Origin: Hoylesella buccalis ATCC 35310
GTDB lineage: Bacteria > Bacteroidota > Bacteroidia > Bacteroidales > Bacteroidaceae
Length of the DNA: 64,000 nucleotides
Direction of reading: 5' to 3'
Assembly (NCBI RefSeq): GCF_025151385.1
Contig: NZ_CP102287.1
Coordinates: 2,852,001-2,916,000, forward strand
The notes below the pieces were generated by a model, which was given only the letters and a program-made list of their open reading frames with translations, ran no database searches and had not been told where the DNA came from. A program made the position numbers and the translations under genes. Positions 11,511-19,650 of this stretch are shown here, in pieces (the first letter of the stretch is position 1; each line of letters starts with the position of its first letter).

Positions 11511-12506
11511 ATGGAAAATCCAACTAAGAAACAATATCCCGATTTAATGAAGGGCAAGACCCTTATGTACGTCCACGGCTTTATGTCGTCGGGCCAATCT
11601 GGCACGGTAGCTATGCTCAGGGAGCTGTTGCCCCAGGCGAACGTCGTGGCCGAAGACCTGCCAGTGCATCCCGCCGAGGCGATAGACCTGCTGAAGCAGC
11701 TGTGCCAAAGCCATCAGCCCGACCTCATCATAGGTACCTCCATGGGCGGCATGTATACCGAGATGCTCACGGGTTACGACCGCATTCTGGTGAATCCGGC
11801 CTTCCAGATGGGCCTGACCATGCACGACCACGGCTTGACGGGCAAGCAGTCTTTCCATAATCCCCGCAAGGATGGCGAGACTGAGGTAATCGTTACTAAG
11901 TCGTTGGTCAACGAGTACAAGGATATCACCGGACAGTGTTTCGCCAACGTTACGCCCGAGGAGCAAAGACGGGTGTACGGACTCTTTGGCGACAAGGACC
12001 CGTTGGTACATACCTTCGACCTCTTTCGAGAACACTATCCACAGGCCATCCGCTTCCATGGTGCCCATCGAGTCACCGATAAGGTGGCCTTCCACTATCT
12101 CATTCCCGTGATTCGCTGGATTGATGACCAGCAAGAGGGACGCGAACGCCCCATCGTTTACATCGACTACGCGACGCTGCACGACAGTTACGGCAAGGCC
12201 ACGTCGAGTATGCACAAGGCCTATAAGATGCTCATCGAGCGGTACCAGGTATACGTTGTGGCCGCTTCGCCTACTAACAACCATGCTTATATGGGCGAGG
12301 TGCAGACGTGGGTGGAGGAGTATCTGTCGGCTCCGGCCTACAATCGGGTAATCTTCACCAATCAATCGCAGCTGCTCTATGGCGACTATCTCATCACCCC
12401 CGAGGTGCAAAAAGGCTTTATGGGAACTTGTTTGGCTTATGGAAGTGATGAGTTTAAGACGTGGGAAGAACTCATTGTGTACTTCGACCGCCTGGGTGGG
12501 CAGTAA
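11511..12506 (+). CDS. YqiA-like esterase fused to a degenerate HAD 5'-nucleotidase-like domain
   Basis: A 331-residue two-part protein. The start at 11511 has AGGAG six bases upstream; an upstream in-frame ATG at 11457 lies inside the preceding gene. Residues about 1-205 form a small alpha/beta hydrolase of the YqiA/UPF0227 type: oxyanion region MYVHGFMSSGQSG, nucleophile elbow GTSMGG, an acidic loop FGDKDPLV, and a late histidine FHGAHRVTD. Residues about 215-331 resemble cytosolic 5'(3')-deoxyribonucleotidases (VYIDYATLHDS at the usual DxDG position, RVIFTNQSQLLYGDYLI, and a C-terminal WEELIVYFDRLGG). The second HAD aspartate and the late DD pair are not there, so phosphatase activity is doubtful. 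Probably cytoplasmic; its substrate is unknown. Confidence 0.8.
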   Translation: MENPTKKQYPDLMKGKTLMYVHGFMSSGQSGTVAMLRELLPQANVVAEDLPVHPAEAIDLLKQLCQSHQPDLIIGTSMGGMYTEMLTGYDRILVNPAFQMGLTMHDHGLTGKQSFHNPRKDGETEVIVTKSLVNEYKDITGQCFANVTPEEQRRVYGLFGDKDPLVHTFDLFREHYPQAIRFHGAHRVTDKVAFHYLIPVIRWIDDQQEGRERPIVYIDYATLHDSYGKATSSMHKAYKMLIERYQVYVVAASPTNNHAYMGEVQTWVEEYLSAPAYNRVIFTNQSQLLYGDYLITPEVQKGFMGTCLAYGSDEFKTWEELIVYFDRLGGQ

Positions 12507-12515
12507 CCAATTCTG

Positions 12516-12896
12516 TTATTGTAGCTTTTGTATTTGGTCGCGTGTCACATAGGTTACGCCATGAACCTTGGACAATTGTTTGGCTGTTTTTCGCAAGCTC
12601 TTTCCATCAGGAACCTTGATAGCGAACCCGCATGATAACCGGTATTCGTGCAACACTTTACAATTCATCTTTTTGAAAGCGTTCAATAGTGGTTCTTTGC
12701 CGATATGTGTGTCGTAGAACACCATCAAGGTATTCTTGCTGTAGCGTGTTCCAGCCGACTGTTCGGTGACCACCTTGTCAGTCGAATCTCTATTCACGGC
12801 ACAGCCAGAGCAGGTCAATACTATCATCAGAAACGATAAGCAGTGTTGGAGAATGTACATTTGACGCACCGAATGACTTATCTTTTTTGCCATCAT
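12516..12896 (-). CDS. Small lipoprotein with an inhibitor-I9/propeptide-like domain
   Basis: About 126 residues from ATG 12896 (MMAKKISHSVRQ), seven bases after the guaD stop, so the two are probably co-transcribed. A hydrophobic segment ends in LTCSGC, a plausible lipobox, implying a lipid-anchored envelope protein. The rest, from TLMVFYDTHIG to GVTYVTRDQIQKL, follows the pattern of subtilisin propeptide/I9 domains: beta strand, helix, GFAIKVPDG, helix, then V-x-x-V-x-x-D. No protease domain is attached. The lipoprotein call rests on visible sequence; the I9 resemblance is by eye. Confidence 0.7.
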   Translation of the reverse strand: MMAKKISHSVRQMYILQHCLSFLMIVLTCSGCAVNRDSTDKVVTEQSAGTRYSKNTLMVFYDTHIGKEPLLNAFKKMNCKVLHEYRLSCGFAIKVPDGKSLRKTAKQLSKVHGVTYVTRDQIQKLQ

Positions 12897-12903
12897 CCGC
12901 TGC

Positions 12904-13371
12904 CTAATAAGTTGTCTTATCCTTACTTTCCATCCACATGTCAAACGCTTTTCGTGCCTCTTCGGGCAGCAAAATCTGCATTTGTTTATGTCGATCGGCT
13001 GGTTGGAGGGCTATCTCGTGGTAAATGAAGTCGTCGTCAAACCCTATGCGTGCAGCATCCTTGCGATTGTTGGCGTAATAGATGCGGTCCAGATGAGCCC
13101 AATAGATGGCACCTAAACACATGGGACAAGGCTCGCAGGAGGTATAGATGTCGCAACCAGTGAGGTCGAACGTGCCCAGCTTGTGTGCCGCTTGTCTGAT
13201 GGCATTCACCTCGGCGTGCGCCGTAGGGTCGTGGTCTAAGGTAACGGTATTGGATGCTTCGGCAATGATTTCTCCATCTTTGGCAATCACGGCACCAAAA
13301 GGTCCGCCGCCCGTGCGTACACTTTTTTCAGACAGGGCGATGGCCCTGCGCATGATATCTTGTTGATTCAT
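12904..13371 (-). CDS. guaD: Guanine deaminase (CDA-fold, GuaD type)
   Basis: Deaminates guanine to xanthine in purine salvage, in the cytoplasm. From ATG 13371 the protein has 155 residues, nearly the length of Bacillus subtilis GuaD, and resembles it closely: GGPFGAVI, DPTAHAEV, YTSCEPCPMCLGAIYWA, and FIYHEI near the C-terminus. Zinc ligands are His52 (with catalytic Glu54), Cys82 and Cys85. The longer frame from 13422 adds a hydrophobic-looking stretch before the conserved start and is less likely. The alternative, a tRNA adenosine deaminase (TadA), is disfavoured by the GuaD-like C-terminal half. It is the first gene of a two-gene minus-strand unit. Confidence 0.88.
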   Translation of the reverse strand: MNQQDIMRRAIALSEKSVRTGGGPFGAVIAKDGEIIAEASNTVTLDHDPTAHAEVNAIRQAAHKLGTFDLTGCDIYTSCEPCPMCLGAIYWAHLDRIYYANNRKDAARIGFDDDFIYHEIALQPADRHKQMQILLPEEARKAFDMWMESKDKTTY

Positions 13372-13516
13372 CAATGATTTGTTTTGAATAAAGAATGTTA
13401 TTGTGATGACAAATATACGCAAAATGCCATGAAAAGGGGAGGGGCAGTACCATATTTTTGATTATCTTTGCAACACGCGTGCAGGCCATGCCCAAACGAA
13501 ACACTTTTTAACCCAC
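13372..13516. promoter_or_regulatory. Divergent promoter region between guaD and the nuclease-helicase
   Basis: TATATTTG on the minus strand (13417-13410) lies 39 bases before guaD, and TATCTTTG on the plus strand (13463-13470) lies about 46 bases before the helicase. Both fit the -7 consensus; neither has a convincing TTTG -33 box at the usual spacing. Confidence 0.5.
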
Positions 13517-16500
13517 ATGCGAGGACGACCCTCGAACCGCAACATGCAGCAATCACAAACTTACATTACAGCCAACGAACTCTACCACCGGGCGGCCCAA
13601 ATCCTTGAGGCTGGCTCTCAAGAGGGTGCGTTGGTCAACAAAATGTTGCACGAGACGTTGGTGATGGCGTGTGCCGCCGGCTTGAGAAACACCTCCTATA
13701 GCTTTGGTGACCTCAACGCTCGCGTGGATCATCTGTGTACCCAGCGTGGCTTATCGATGGCCGATACCCGCGCCATTCACCAGATGCGGCGTCACTCTAA
13801 CTCGTCATCGCCCATCTTACCAGAAAACCTTACCTACGACGTCCGTGCGCTTTGTGTCTTCATCTCGGCAGTGTTCAGAGAAGCTGTTCCCTCTTTTTTA
13901 GTCGGCAAAATACCCGCTCGTGCTCAACAAACGCGACAAACATTGCGGTTGGACGAACGCTATATCCGTTGCATCGTGAAGCAATGGGACGAACATTTCA
14001 TCTGGGTGATGCCCGATGGGGAAACCGATGAACGCCTTTTGCAAGTAGAATATACCAGTGAGGAGCAGTTTGCCGACCTCTCGTATCTTCATGACATCTT
14101 GCGCAAGGGCATGCCGTTGAACCTCTTGGACTGTCAGGTGAAGGATCATTTGGTTACGCCACGTCGCATCATCGTCATCCCCGACTACTTAGTGGACATC
14201 AGTTCACTGGCGACATGTTTTACGGAATATGGTCATCATCCGGCCCTCTTTACCATCAACCGCATGAAGGATAAACCCAATACGCGGCATACCATTTTGG
14301 GAAACTTTGCCGGTAGCGCGCTCGATGATATCATCCATGCGCGTGGAGAACGTGCGTTTGACATGGCAGAAACGCTGAAAGACAACTACAGGGAGAAGGC
14401 TTTGGAATACTGTACATGCACCGATTTAGACCCTGTGGCGTTTAAAGTGGAGGCAATGAAACAGGTGCAGAACCTGCAACAAATCGTTGCTGAACTGTTT
14501 AAGACCTACAATCGGGAGCGAGCCTTGCTGGAACCTTCGTTCGTGTGTGAACAGTTGGGCATACAAGGGCGTGTGGACATGATGACCACCGACTTCAGAT
14601 TGCTGGTCGAACAGAAGTCGGGAAAGAACATGAATCTGGAATATGGCAGCCACAACCGACACGGCAACCAGCATGTTGAGGCGCACTATGTGCAGGCGCT
14701 GCTGTACTATGGCGTGCTGAGATACAACTTCCGCCTGTCCGACAAGGCCACCCGCATCTTTCTGTTGTATTCGAAATACGCATTGCCGACAGGCTTGATG
14801 GACGTCAGTAGGTTGGACATGCTCATCCATGAATCCCTCAAGCTGCGCAATCTCATCGTGGCTGCCGATTATACAAGTGCCCTCGAGGGATTTGAAAGCA
14901 TGCTGCCGCAGCTCAATCCGCAAACGCTGAACACGGAGAAGACCAATACTTACTTCTACAATCGTTTCTTACTGCCGCAGATAGAGGCCATCACGGTGCC
15001 ACTGGCGCAAATGAGTAAGCTGGAGAAAGCATATTTCTGTCGCATGATGACCTTCGTGCTGAAAGAACAACTCATTTCGAAAACCGGTGCTGTTGATGGC
15101 AGTGGGCGCAGCAGTGCTGACCTGTGGAACATGCCGTTGAGTGAGAAAAAGGAGATGGGAAATATCTATACGGGCCTCACCATCACGCAGAAGAAACGAA
15201 CCCGCAGCCGAGGATTTGATGAAATCACGCTCGCTGTTCCCGACCAAGGTGAAGACTTCCTGCCCAATTTCAGGCGGGGCGACATGGTATATCTGTACGG
15301 CTATCATCCTGACAGCGAGCCAGACGTACGTCGGAGCATCCTGTTCAAGGGCTTCATCATGTACGTCAAGACCGATGAGATAGCCGTTCATCTGACGGAT
15401 GCACAGCAGAATGATGACTTATTATATACGGTGGAAGAAGGAAAGCGGCATGCCCATCACACGCCTTTGGTGTACGCTGTGGAGCATAGTGCGTCAGATG
15501 CGGGTGGTGCGTCAGCCATACATGCCCTGCATACGTTGATGACCACCTCGAAAGAGCGACGCGACTTGTTATTGGGACAGCGTGAACCACGCGCCAATCA
15601 CGCCCTCACACTGTCCCGAAGCTACCATCCTGACTATGACGATGTGGTGCTGAAAGCCAAACAGGCACAAGACTATTTCCTGTTGGTAGGGCCTCCCGGC
15701 ACGGGCAAGACGTCGATGGCTCTGCGCTATATGGTGCTGGAGGAGTTGGAAAACCCTGATGCCAACATTCTTCTCATGGCCTATACCAACCGGGCTGTGG
15801 ATGAGATTTGTGGCATGTTGTGCGACGAAGGCCTCGATTTTATTCGCCTGGGCAATGAGTATAGCTGTGACCCACGATTCAAGAGTCATCTCTTGGGACA
15901 GGCCATTGATGACCATCCCAAGCTGAACGACCTACGACAGCGGTTCACAGGCATGCGCCTCATTGTGAGCACTACGTCGATGATGATGAGCAAACCCTTC
16001 ATCTTTGCCATCAAACATTTCAGTCTGGCACTCATTGATGAGGCCAGTCAGATATTGGAACCCAACCTTGTCGGCATTCTGTCGAGCCATGTTTCGACGA
16101 CGGGAGGTTCTGGTTTGGCCCTTGATCATCAACCCAATATCGACAAGTTCATCCTCATTGGTGACTACAAACAATTGCCCGCCGTGGTTCAACAAGACGC
16201 GTCAGAATCGCAAGTGACCGATGCAGACTTGCAAAACATCTGTCTGACCGACTGCCGAAACTCACTCTTCGAACGACTTATCCGATGGGAAGAGCGGCAG
16301 GGACGTACCGACTTCGTGGACACGCTGCGCAAGCAAGGTCGCATGCATCCTGCCATTGCCGCCTTTCCCAACAAAATGTTCTATGCCAAGGAGCAGCTGC
16401 AACCCGTTCCATTGCCACACCAGGTGGGCGAAGATATCGGTTATACGGCCGTGCCGCAGGATGGGACGGATGTCTTATTGGTGAGCCATCGGCTGCTTTA

Positions 16501-16975
16501 CTATCCCTCTCACTTCACGCAGAGCGTGCGACTCTCTGACAAAGTGAATCCCGACGAGGCCCGAAAGGTGGCCGACTTGTTGCGTCGCATCCATCGGTTG
16601 GCGAACGAAAAGTTTGACGTACAGAAGACGGTGGGCGTGATTGTGCCTTATCGCAACCAGATTGCAATGGTTAGAAAAGAGATAGAAAAGACGGGAATCT
16701 CACAACTCATGCACGTGGATGTCGACACCGTGGAGCGTTATCAGGGCAGTCAGCGCGACGTCATCATTTACTCTTTCACCGTGCAGAACCGCTACCAGTT
16801 GGATTTTCTCACGGCTAATAGCTTCCTGGAAGGGCAGGCTTGGATAGACCGAAAGCTGAATGTAGCCCTGACAAGAGCCCGAAAACAGCTAATTGTGTTG
16901 GGCAATGAGGCGGTGCTGTCGGCTAATCCGCTATTCAAATTATTAATAGATAACATTCCGGTACGCCTGTGTTAA
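13517..16975 (+). CDS. Dna2-like nuclease fused to a superfamily 1 helicase
   Basis: An 1152-residue protein likely to process DNA ends or replication/repair intermediates. The middle carries a RecB/Cas4-type PD-(D/E)xK nuclease: GRVD with Asp354, then Glu365-Gln-Lys367 in LLVEQKSGK, then HVEAHYVQALLYYGVLRY. The C-terminal half is a DNA2/NAM7-type (SF1B) helicase: Walker A GPPGTGKTS with Lys731, motif II LIDEASQ, GDYKQLPAVV, and the late VERYQGSQRDVIIYSF and NVALTRARKQL. I see no Cas4/Dna2-style four-cysteine iron-sulfur set. The N-terminal 300 residues are unassigned. The start could be the ATG at 13544 (MQQSQTYI). A single-gene unit; possibly general repair or a defence nuclease. Confidence 0.85.
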   Translation: MRGRPSNRNMQQSQTYITANELYHRAAQILEAGSQEGALVNKMLHETLVMACAAGLRNTSYSFGDLNARVDHLCTQRGLSMADTRAIHQMRRHSNSSSPILPENLTYDVRALCVFISAVFREAVPSFLVGKIPARAQQTRQTLRLDERYIRCIVKQWDEHFIWVMPDGETDERLLQVEYTSEEQFADLSYLHDILRKGMPLNLLDCQVKDHLVTPRRIIVIPDYLVDISSLATCFTEYGHHPALFTINRMKDKPNTRHTILGNFAGSALDDIIHARGERAFDMAETLKDNYREKALEYCTCTDLDPVAFKVEAMKQVQNLQQIVAELFKTYNRERALLEPSFVCEQLGIQGRVDMMTTDFRLLVEQKSGKNMNLEYGSHNRHGNQHVEAHYVQALLYYGVLRYNFRLSDKATRIFLLYSKYALPTGLMDVSRLDMLIHESLKLRNLIVAADYTSALEGFESMLPQLNPQTLNTEKTNTYFYNRFLLPQIEAITVPLAQMSKLEKAYFCRMMTFVLKEQLISKTGAVDGSGRSSADLWNMPLSEKKEMGNIYTGLTITQKKRTRSRGFDEITLAVPDQGEDFLPNFRRGDMVYLYGYHPDSEPDVRRSILFKGFIMYVKTDEIAVHLTDAQQNDDLLYTVEEGKRHAHHTPLVYAVEHSASDAGGASAIHALHTLMTTSKERRDLLLGQREPRANHALTLSRSYHPDYDDVVLKAKQAQDYFLLVGPPGTGKTSMALRYMVLEELENPDANILLMAYTNRAVDEICGMLCDEGLDFIRLGNEYSCDPRFKSHLLGQAIDDHPKLNDLRQRFTGMRLIVSTTSMMMSKPFIFAIKHFSLALIDEASQILEPNLVGILSSHVSTTGGSGLALDHQPNIDKFILIGDYKQLPAVVQQDASESQVTDADLQNICLTDCRNSLFERLIRWEERQGRTDFVDTLRKQGRMHPAIAAFPNKMFYAKEQLQPVPLPHQVGEDIGYTAVPQDGTDVLLVSHRLLYYPSHFTQSVRLSDKVNPDEARKVADLLRRIHRLANEKFDVQKTVGVIVPYRNQIAMVRKEIEKTGISQLMHVDVDTVERYQGSQRDVIIYSFTVQNRYQLDFLTANSFLEGQAWIDRKLNVALTRARKQLIVLGNEAVLSANPLFKLLIDNIPVRLC

Positions 16976-17111
16976 CAAACTAGAATATAGTCATAATTAA
17001 ATAAAAAAACAAGACAAATGTATGGTAGTTATCCAAAATCAACTTACATTTGCTACCGAGTTCAATAAAAGATTAACAAATCAGGATTTATTTACAAAAA
17101 CAAGAAGATTT

Positions 17112-17684
17112 ATGAAAAAGATGATTTTAACGGCAGTTGTACTGCTTTCGTCCGTAGCAACATTTGCGCAACGCGCAGTAGGAACAGTTTCTTTGAAGCC
17201 TCAGGTAGGTGTTGTGGGTGCTACCATGACCGAGTTTGAAAAGACAAAGATGAAGGTTGGCTTCACAGCTGGTGCCGAACTGGAGTATCAGGTATCTGAC
17301 ATTTTCAGCCTTTCTGGAGGTGTTATGTACGCACAAGAAGGTGTGAAGTTTGATACTGGCGCTGACTTCAAGATTGGAAACATGAAATTTGAGGTAAAGG
17401 ATGCAAAGACTAATCTGGCCTACATCAACGTACCTATCATGGCGAACGTATACGTTGTGCCGGGATTGGCAGTTAAATTGGGTGTTCAACCAGCATTTGC
17501 AGTGGACAAAGACGGTACCAAGGCTAAGAGCTTCGACCTCGCTATCCCAGTTGGTCTCTCCTATGAGTTCGCCAATGTCGTTATCGACGGACGTTACAAT
17601 TGGGGTGTAACCAAGGTTTTCGATAATATCGATGCTAAGAACAGCGTGTTCCAGGTAACACTGGGTTACAAGTTCGACCTCTAA
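17112..17684 (+). CDS. Small outer-membrane beta-barrel protein (PorT/OmpA-barrel type)
   Basis: A 190-residue protein. The ATG at 17112 gives a clean signal peptide (MKKMILTAVVLLSSVATFAQ); the upstream in-frame ATG at 17022 would place 30 polar residues before it. The mature part alternates short amphipathic strands with turns, for example VGFTAGAELEYQVSDIFSLSGG and LAYINVPIMANVYV, and ends YKFDL with a C-terminal aromatic, as in eight-stranded barrels. Its role is unknown. A strong terminator follows 32 bases after the stop, so it is transcribed alone. Confidence 0.82.
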   Translation: MKKMILTAVVLLSSVATFAQRAVGTVSLKPQVGVVGATMTEFEKTKMKVGFTAGAELEYQVSDIFSLSGGVMYAQEGVKFDTGADFKIGNMKFEVKDAKTNLAYINVPIMANVYVVPGLAVKLGVQPAFAVDKDGTKAKSFDLAIPVGLSYEFANVVIDGRYNWGVTKVFDNIDAKNSVFQVTLGYKFDL

Positions 17685-17716
17685 AATAGGCGGCAGTAAC
17701 TGCTAAATTATACACT

Positions 17717-17744
17717 GAGGCAACCAGCAATGGTTGCCTCTTTT
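17717..17744 (+). terminator. Intrinsic terminator of the barrel gene
   Basis: A 10-bp perfect stem, GAGGCAACCA (17717-17726) with TGGTTGCCTC (17731-17740), a four-base loop, then TTTT. Confidence 0.85.
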
Positions 17745-17782
17745 CGTCTGTCAGCATGCCAGCACACTTGACGTATGGACAT

Positions 17783-17846
17783 AAAAAAGGGGCTCCGCCG
17801 AGTCCCAATCTTTGTTAACCTTAAATCTAATACTATGAAAAACACG
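17783..17846 (-). ncRNA. Candidate small RNA with its own promoter and terminator
   Basis: Read on the minus strand, a promoter at 17881-17850 would start a transcript near 17845. It ends at a GC-rich hairpin, GGGACTC-GGCG-GAGCCCC (17806-17789, one G-U pair), followed by six T (17788-17783). The product would be about 60 bases with no open frame. It lies between two plus-strand genes with their own terminator and promoter, so it belongs to neither. Boundaries are inferred from the signals. Confidence 0.55.
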
Positions 17847-17849
17847 ATG

Positions 17850-17895
17850 CAAAGATACAGCCGTCTAAGCATATTAGCAACTGTTTGCGCAAACA
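17850..17895 (-). promoter_or_regulatory. Promoter and adjacent palindrome of the small RNA candidate
   Basis: On the minus strand GTTG (17881-17878), a 20-base gap, then TATCTTTG (17857-17850). Directly upstream is the perfect 14-base palindrome TGTTTGCGCAAACA (17882-17895), well placed for a regulator or for aiding RNA polymerase binding. Confidence 0.55.
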
Positions 17896-17995
17896 ATTTG
17901 GTTTTAATGCTCGTTTCTTGATGTAAATCAATTTGGGAAGCGAATCACCCGTTATCAGAATACGTCCCAATCATTTAATAAATAATGTGAAAAAA

Positions 17996-18026
17996 CTTGT
18001 TTATTGGAAAAGAATGTCTAACTTTG
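17996..18026 (+). promoter_or_regulatory. Promoter of greA
   Basis: CTTG (17996-17999), 19 bases, then TAACTTTG (18019-18026). This predicts a leader of about 115 bases before the greA start. Confidence 0.6.
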
Positions 18027-18061
18027 CGAAGAGTAAACAACAAAAGAGGACTTAGGAAAAG

Positions 18062-18101
18062 GAATTCCGACACTTTGGTAGATGTCGGAATTCTTTCTTT
18101 T
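18062..18101 (+). terminator. Terminator-like hairpin in the greA leader (possible attenuator)
   Basis: An 11-bp perfect stem, GAATTCCGACA (18062-18072) with TGTCGGAATTC (18083-18093), followed by TTTCTTTT. It lies between the greA promoter and its start codon, so it should stop some transcripts early and yield a leader RNA of about 65-70 bases. Structure is seen; function is inferred. Confidence 0.65.
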
Positions 18102-18147
18102 ATCGTCTTCACCAAAAGCAATTATTAACAAAAATACTTATAACGTT

Positions 18148-18615
18148 ATGGCTTACATGTCACAAGAAGGCTACGACAATCTTGTAGCCGAGCTTACCCG
18201 GCTCGAATCTATTGAGCGCCCGAAGGCATCAGCTGCCATCGCAGAAGCGCGTGATAAGGGTGATTTGAGTGAAAACTCTGAATATGACGCTGCCAAAGAA
18301 GCGCAGGCGCATCTCGAAGATAAAATCAATAAAATGAAACTGACTATCGCCGAGGCGAAGATTGTAGACGTGTCTCGTCTCAGTGCCGATACAGTGCAGA
18401 TCTTGTCCAAAGTCGAGATGACCAACATGAAGACGAAATCAAAAATGGTGTATACCATCGTCAGTGAGAGCGAGGCTGACCTCAAGGCAGGGAAGATATC
18501 CATCAAAACGCCTATCGCACAAGGGCTTCTGAATAAGAAAGAGGGTGATGAGGTGGATATCAAAATACCGGCTGGCACCATCAAACTACGCATTGACAAG
18601 ATATCAGTTGAATAA
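18148..18615 (+). CDS. greA: Transcription elongation factor GreA
   Basis: Rescues backtracked RNA polymerase by stimulating transcript cleavage. From ATG 18148 it has 155 residues, close to the family length; the longer frame from 18082 begins inside the leader hairpin. The N-terminal coiled coil carries the acidic tip DKGDLSENSEYDAAKEAQ, where Asp and Glu direct the catalytic magnesium, and the C-terminal FKBP-like domain ends in ITPxGLLNKKEGDEVDI-like sequence (IAQGLLNKKEGDEVDIKIP). It is probably co-transcribed with the HIT gene 14 bases downstream, and its expression may be limited by the terminator-like hairpin in its leader. Confidence 0.95.
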   Translation: MAYMSQEGYDNLVAELTRLESIERPKASAAIAEARDKGDLSENSEYDAAKEAQAHLEDKINKMKLTIAEAKIVDVSRLSADTVQILSKVEMTNMKTKSKMVYTIVSESEADLKAGKISIKTPIAQGLLNKKEGDEVDIKIPAGTIKLRIDKISVE

Positions 18616-18629
18616 AAAACGTTAAGACC

Positions 18630-19028
18630 ATGGACATCTTTTCTAAAATCGCAGCTGGCGAAATTCCCAGCTACAAGTGTGCAGAGAGCGAGAAGTTTTA
18701 TGCTTTTTTAGACATCAGTCCGTTGCAAAAAGGACACACGTTGGTTATTCCACGTCGCGAGGTGGATTACATTTTCGATATGGAAGATGATGAGTTGGCC
18801 GAATATCAGGTGTTCGCTAAAAAGGTAGCTGTGGCCTTGAAGCGCGCCTTCCCGTGCAAAAAGGTGGCGCAAGTGGTACTGGGATTGGAGGTTCCGCATG
18901 CGCATATCCACCTCATTCCTATGAACAGCGAGGCCGATGTGAACTTTAGAAAAGAGCATTTGAAACTTTCTGAAGAAGAATTCAAGTCGATTGCAGACCG
19001 CATCTACAGCGAGTTTCAAAAACTTTAA
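18630..19028 (+). CDS. HIT-family nucleotide hydrolase/transferase
   Basis: A 132-residue cytoplasmic protein of the histidine-triad family, which hydrolyses nucleoside phosphoramidates or related nucleotides. The triad HAHIHLIP is at residues 90-97 (His90, His92, His94), after the conserved KCAESEKFYAFLDISPLQKGHTLVIP in shortened form. The family is broad and the physiological substrate is not known. It follows greA by 14 bases and shares its transcription unit. Confidence 0.92.
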   Translation: MDIFSKIAAGEIPSYKCAESEKFYAFLDISPLQKGHTLVIPRREVDYIFDMEDDELAEYQVFAKKVAVALKRAFPCKKVAQVVLGLEVPHAHIHLIPMNSEADVNFRKEHLKLSEEEFKSIADRIYSEFQKL

Positions 19029-19110
19029 TTTATTTTTCTAAGGCAATCGAGTTACAAGAGAAAATATGTAAGGCGAGCCATTCGCCAATCACCATTCAAT
19101 TTAACCAATC

Positions 19111-19644
19111 ATGAAAATTGCTGTTTTTTGCTCAGCAAATGATACTATCGCCCCCGAATATTTCACATTGACCGAACAACTGGGTAAGTGGATGGCCGAG
19201 CAGGGCCATTCACTCGTGTTCGGCGGTTGCAACCTGGGCCTCATGGAGTGTGTCGCAAAGGCCGTACATGAGGCTGGTGGGCAAACCATTGGCGTGGTGC
19301 CGTCTATCATAGAGGAACGTGGAAGAGTGTCCGACTATGTTGATGTGGAGATTCCTTGCGACAACCTGAGCGACCGCAAAGAGCTGATGTTGGCGCAAAG
19401 TGATGTTTCCATCGCTCTTCCGGGTGGTGTTGGCACCTTGGATGAGATATTTTCGGTGGTAGCCGCACACAGCATTGGCTACCATCAACAGCAAGTAATT
19501 CTTTACAACATCAATGGCTTTTGGGATTCGCTGGTGGCACTTTTGGACGACCTAACGGCCAAAGGTGTAATCAGGGGCGATTATCATCGGCAAATCAAGG
19601 TGGCCCATTCGTTGGAAGAACTCAAGCAATTCGTAGAGTCATGA
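19111..19644 (+). CDS. LOG-family nucleotide phosphoribohydrolase
   Basis: A 177-residue cytoplasmic protein of the LOG (formerly 'lysine decarboxylase-like') family, whose studied members release the base from nucleoside 5'-monophosphates such as cytokinin ribotides or AMP. Motifs seen are FGGCNLGLM near the phosphate site, DRKELM, and the hallmark PGGVGTLDEIF around residues 108-118. A Rossmann-like start MKIAVFCSAND fits. In bacteria the true substrate is often unknown. It is 82 bases after the HIT gene and is followed by a strong hairpin. Confidence 0.9.
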   Translation: MKIAVFCSANDTIAPEYFTLTEQLGKWMAEQGHSLVFGGCNLGLMECVAKAVHEAGGQTIGVVPSIIEERGRVSDYVDVEIPCDNLSDRKELMLAQSDVSIALPGGVGTLDEIFSVVAAHSIGYHQQQVILYNINGFWDSLVALLDDLTAKGVIRGDYHRQIKVAHSLEELKQFVES

Positions 19645-19650
19645 ATAGCA

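Noticed and set aside
18082..18147. Upstream start of greA
   Set aside because: This in-frame ATG lies in the leader hairpin and adds 22 residues absent from the GreA family; ATG 18148 gives the standard start.
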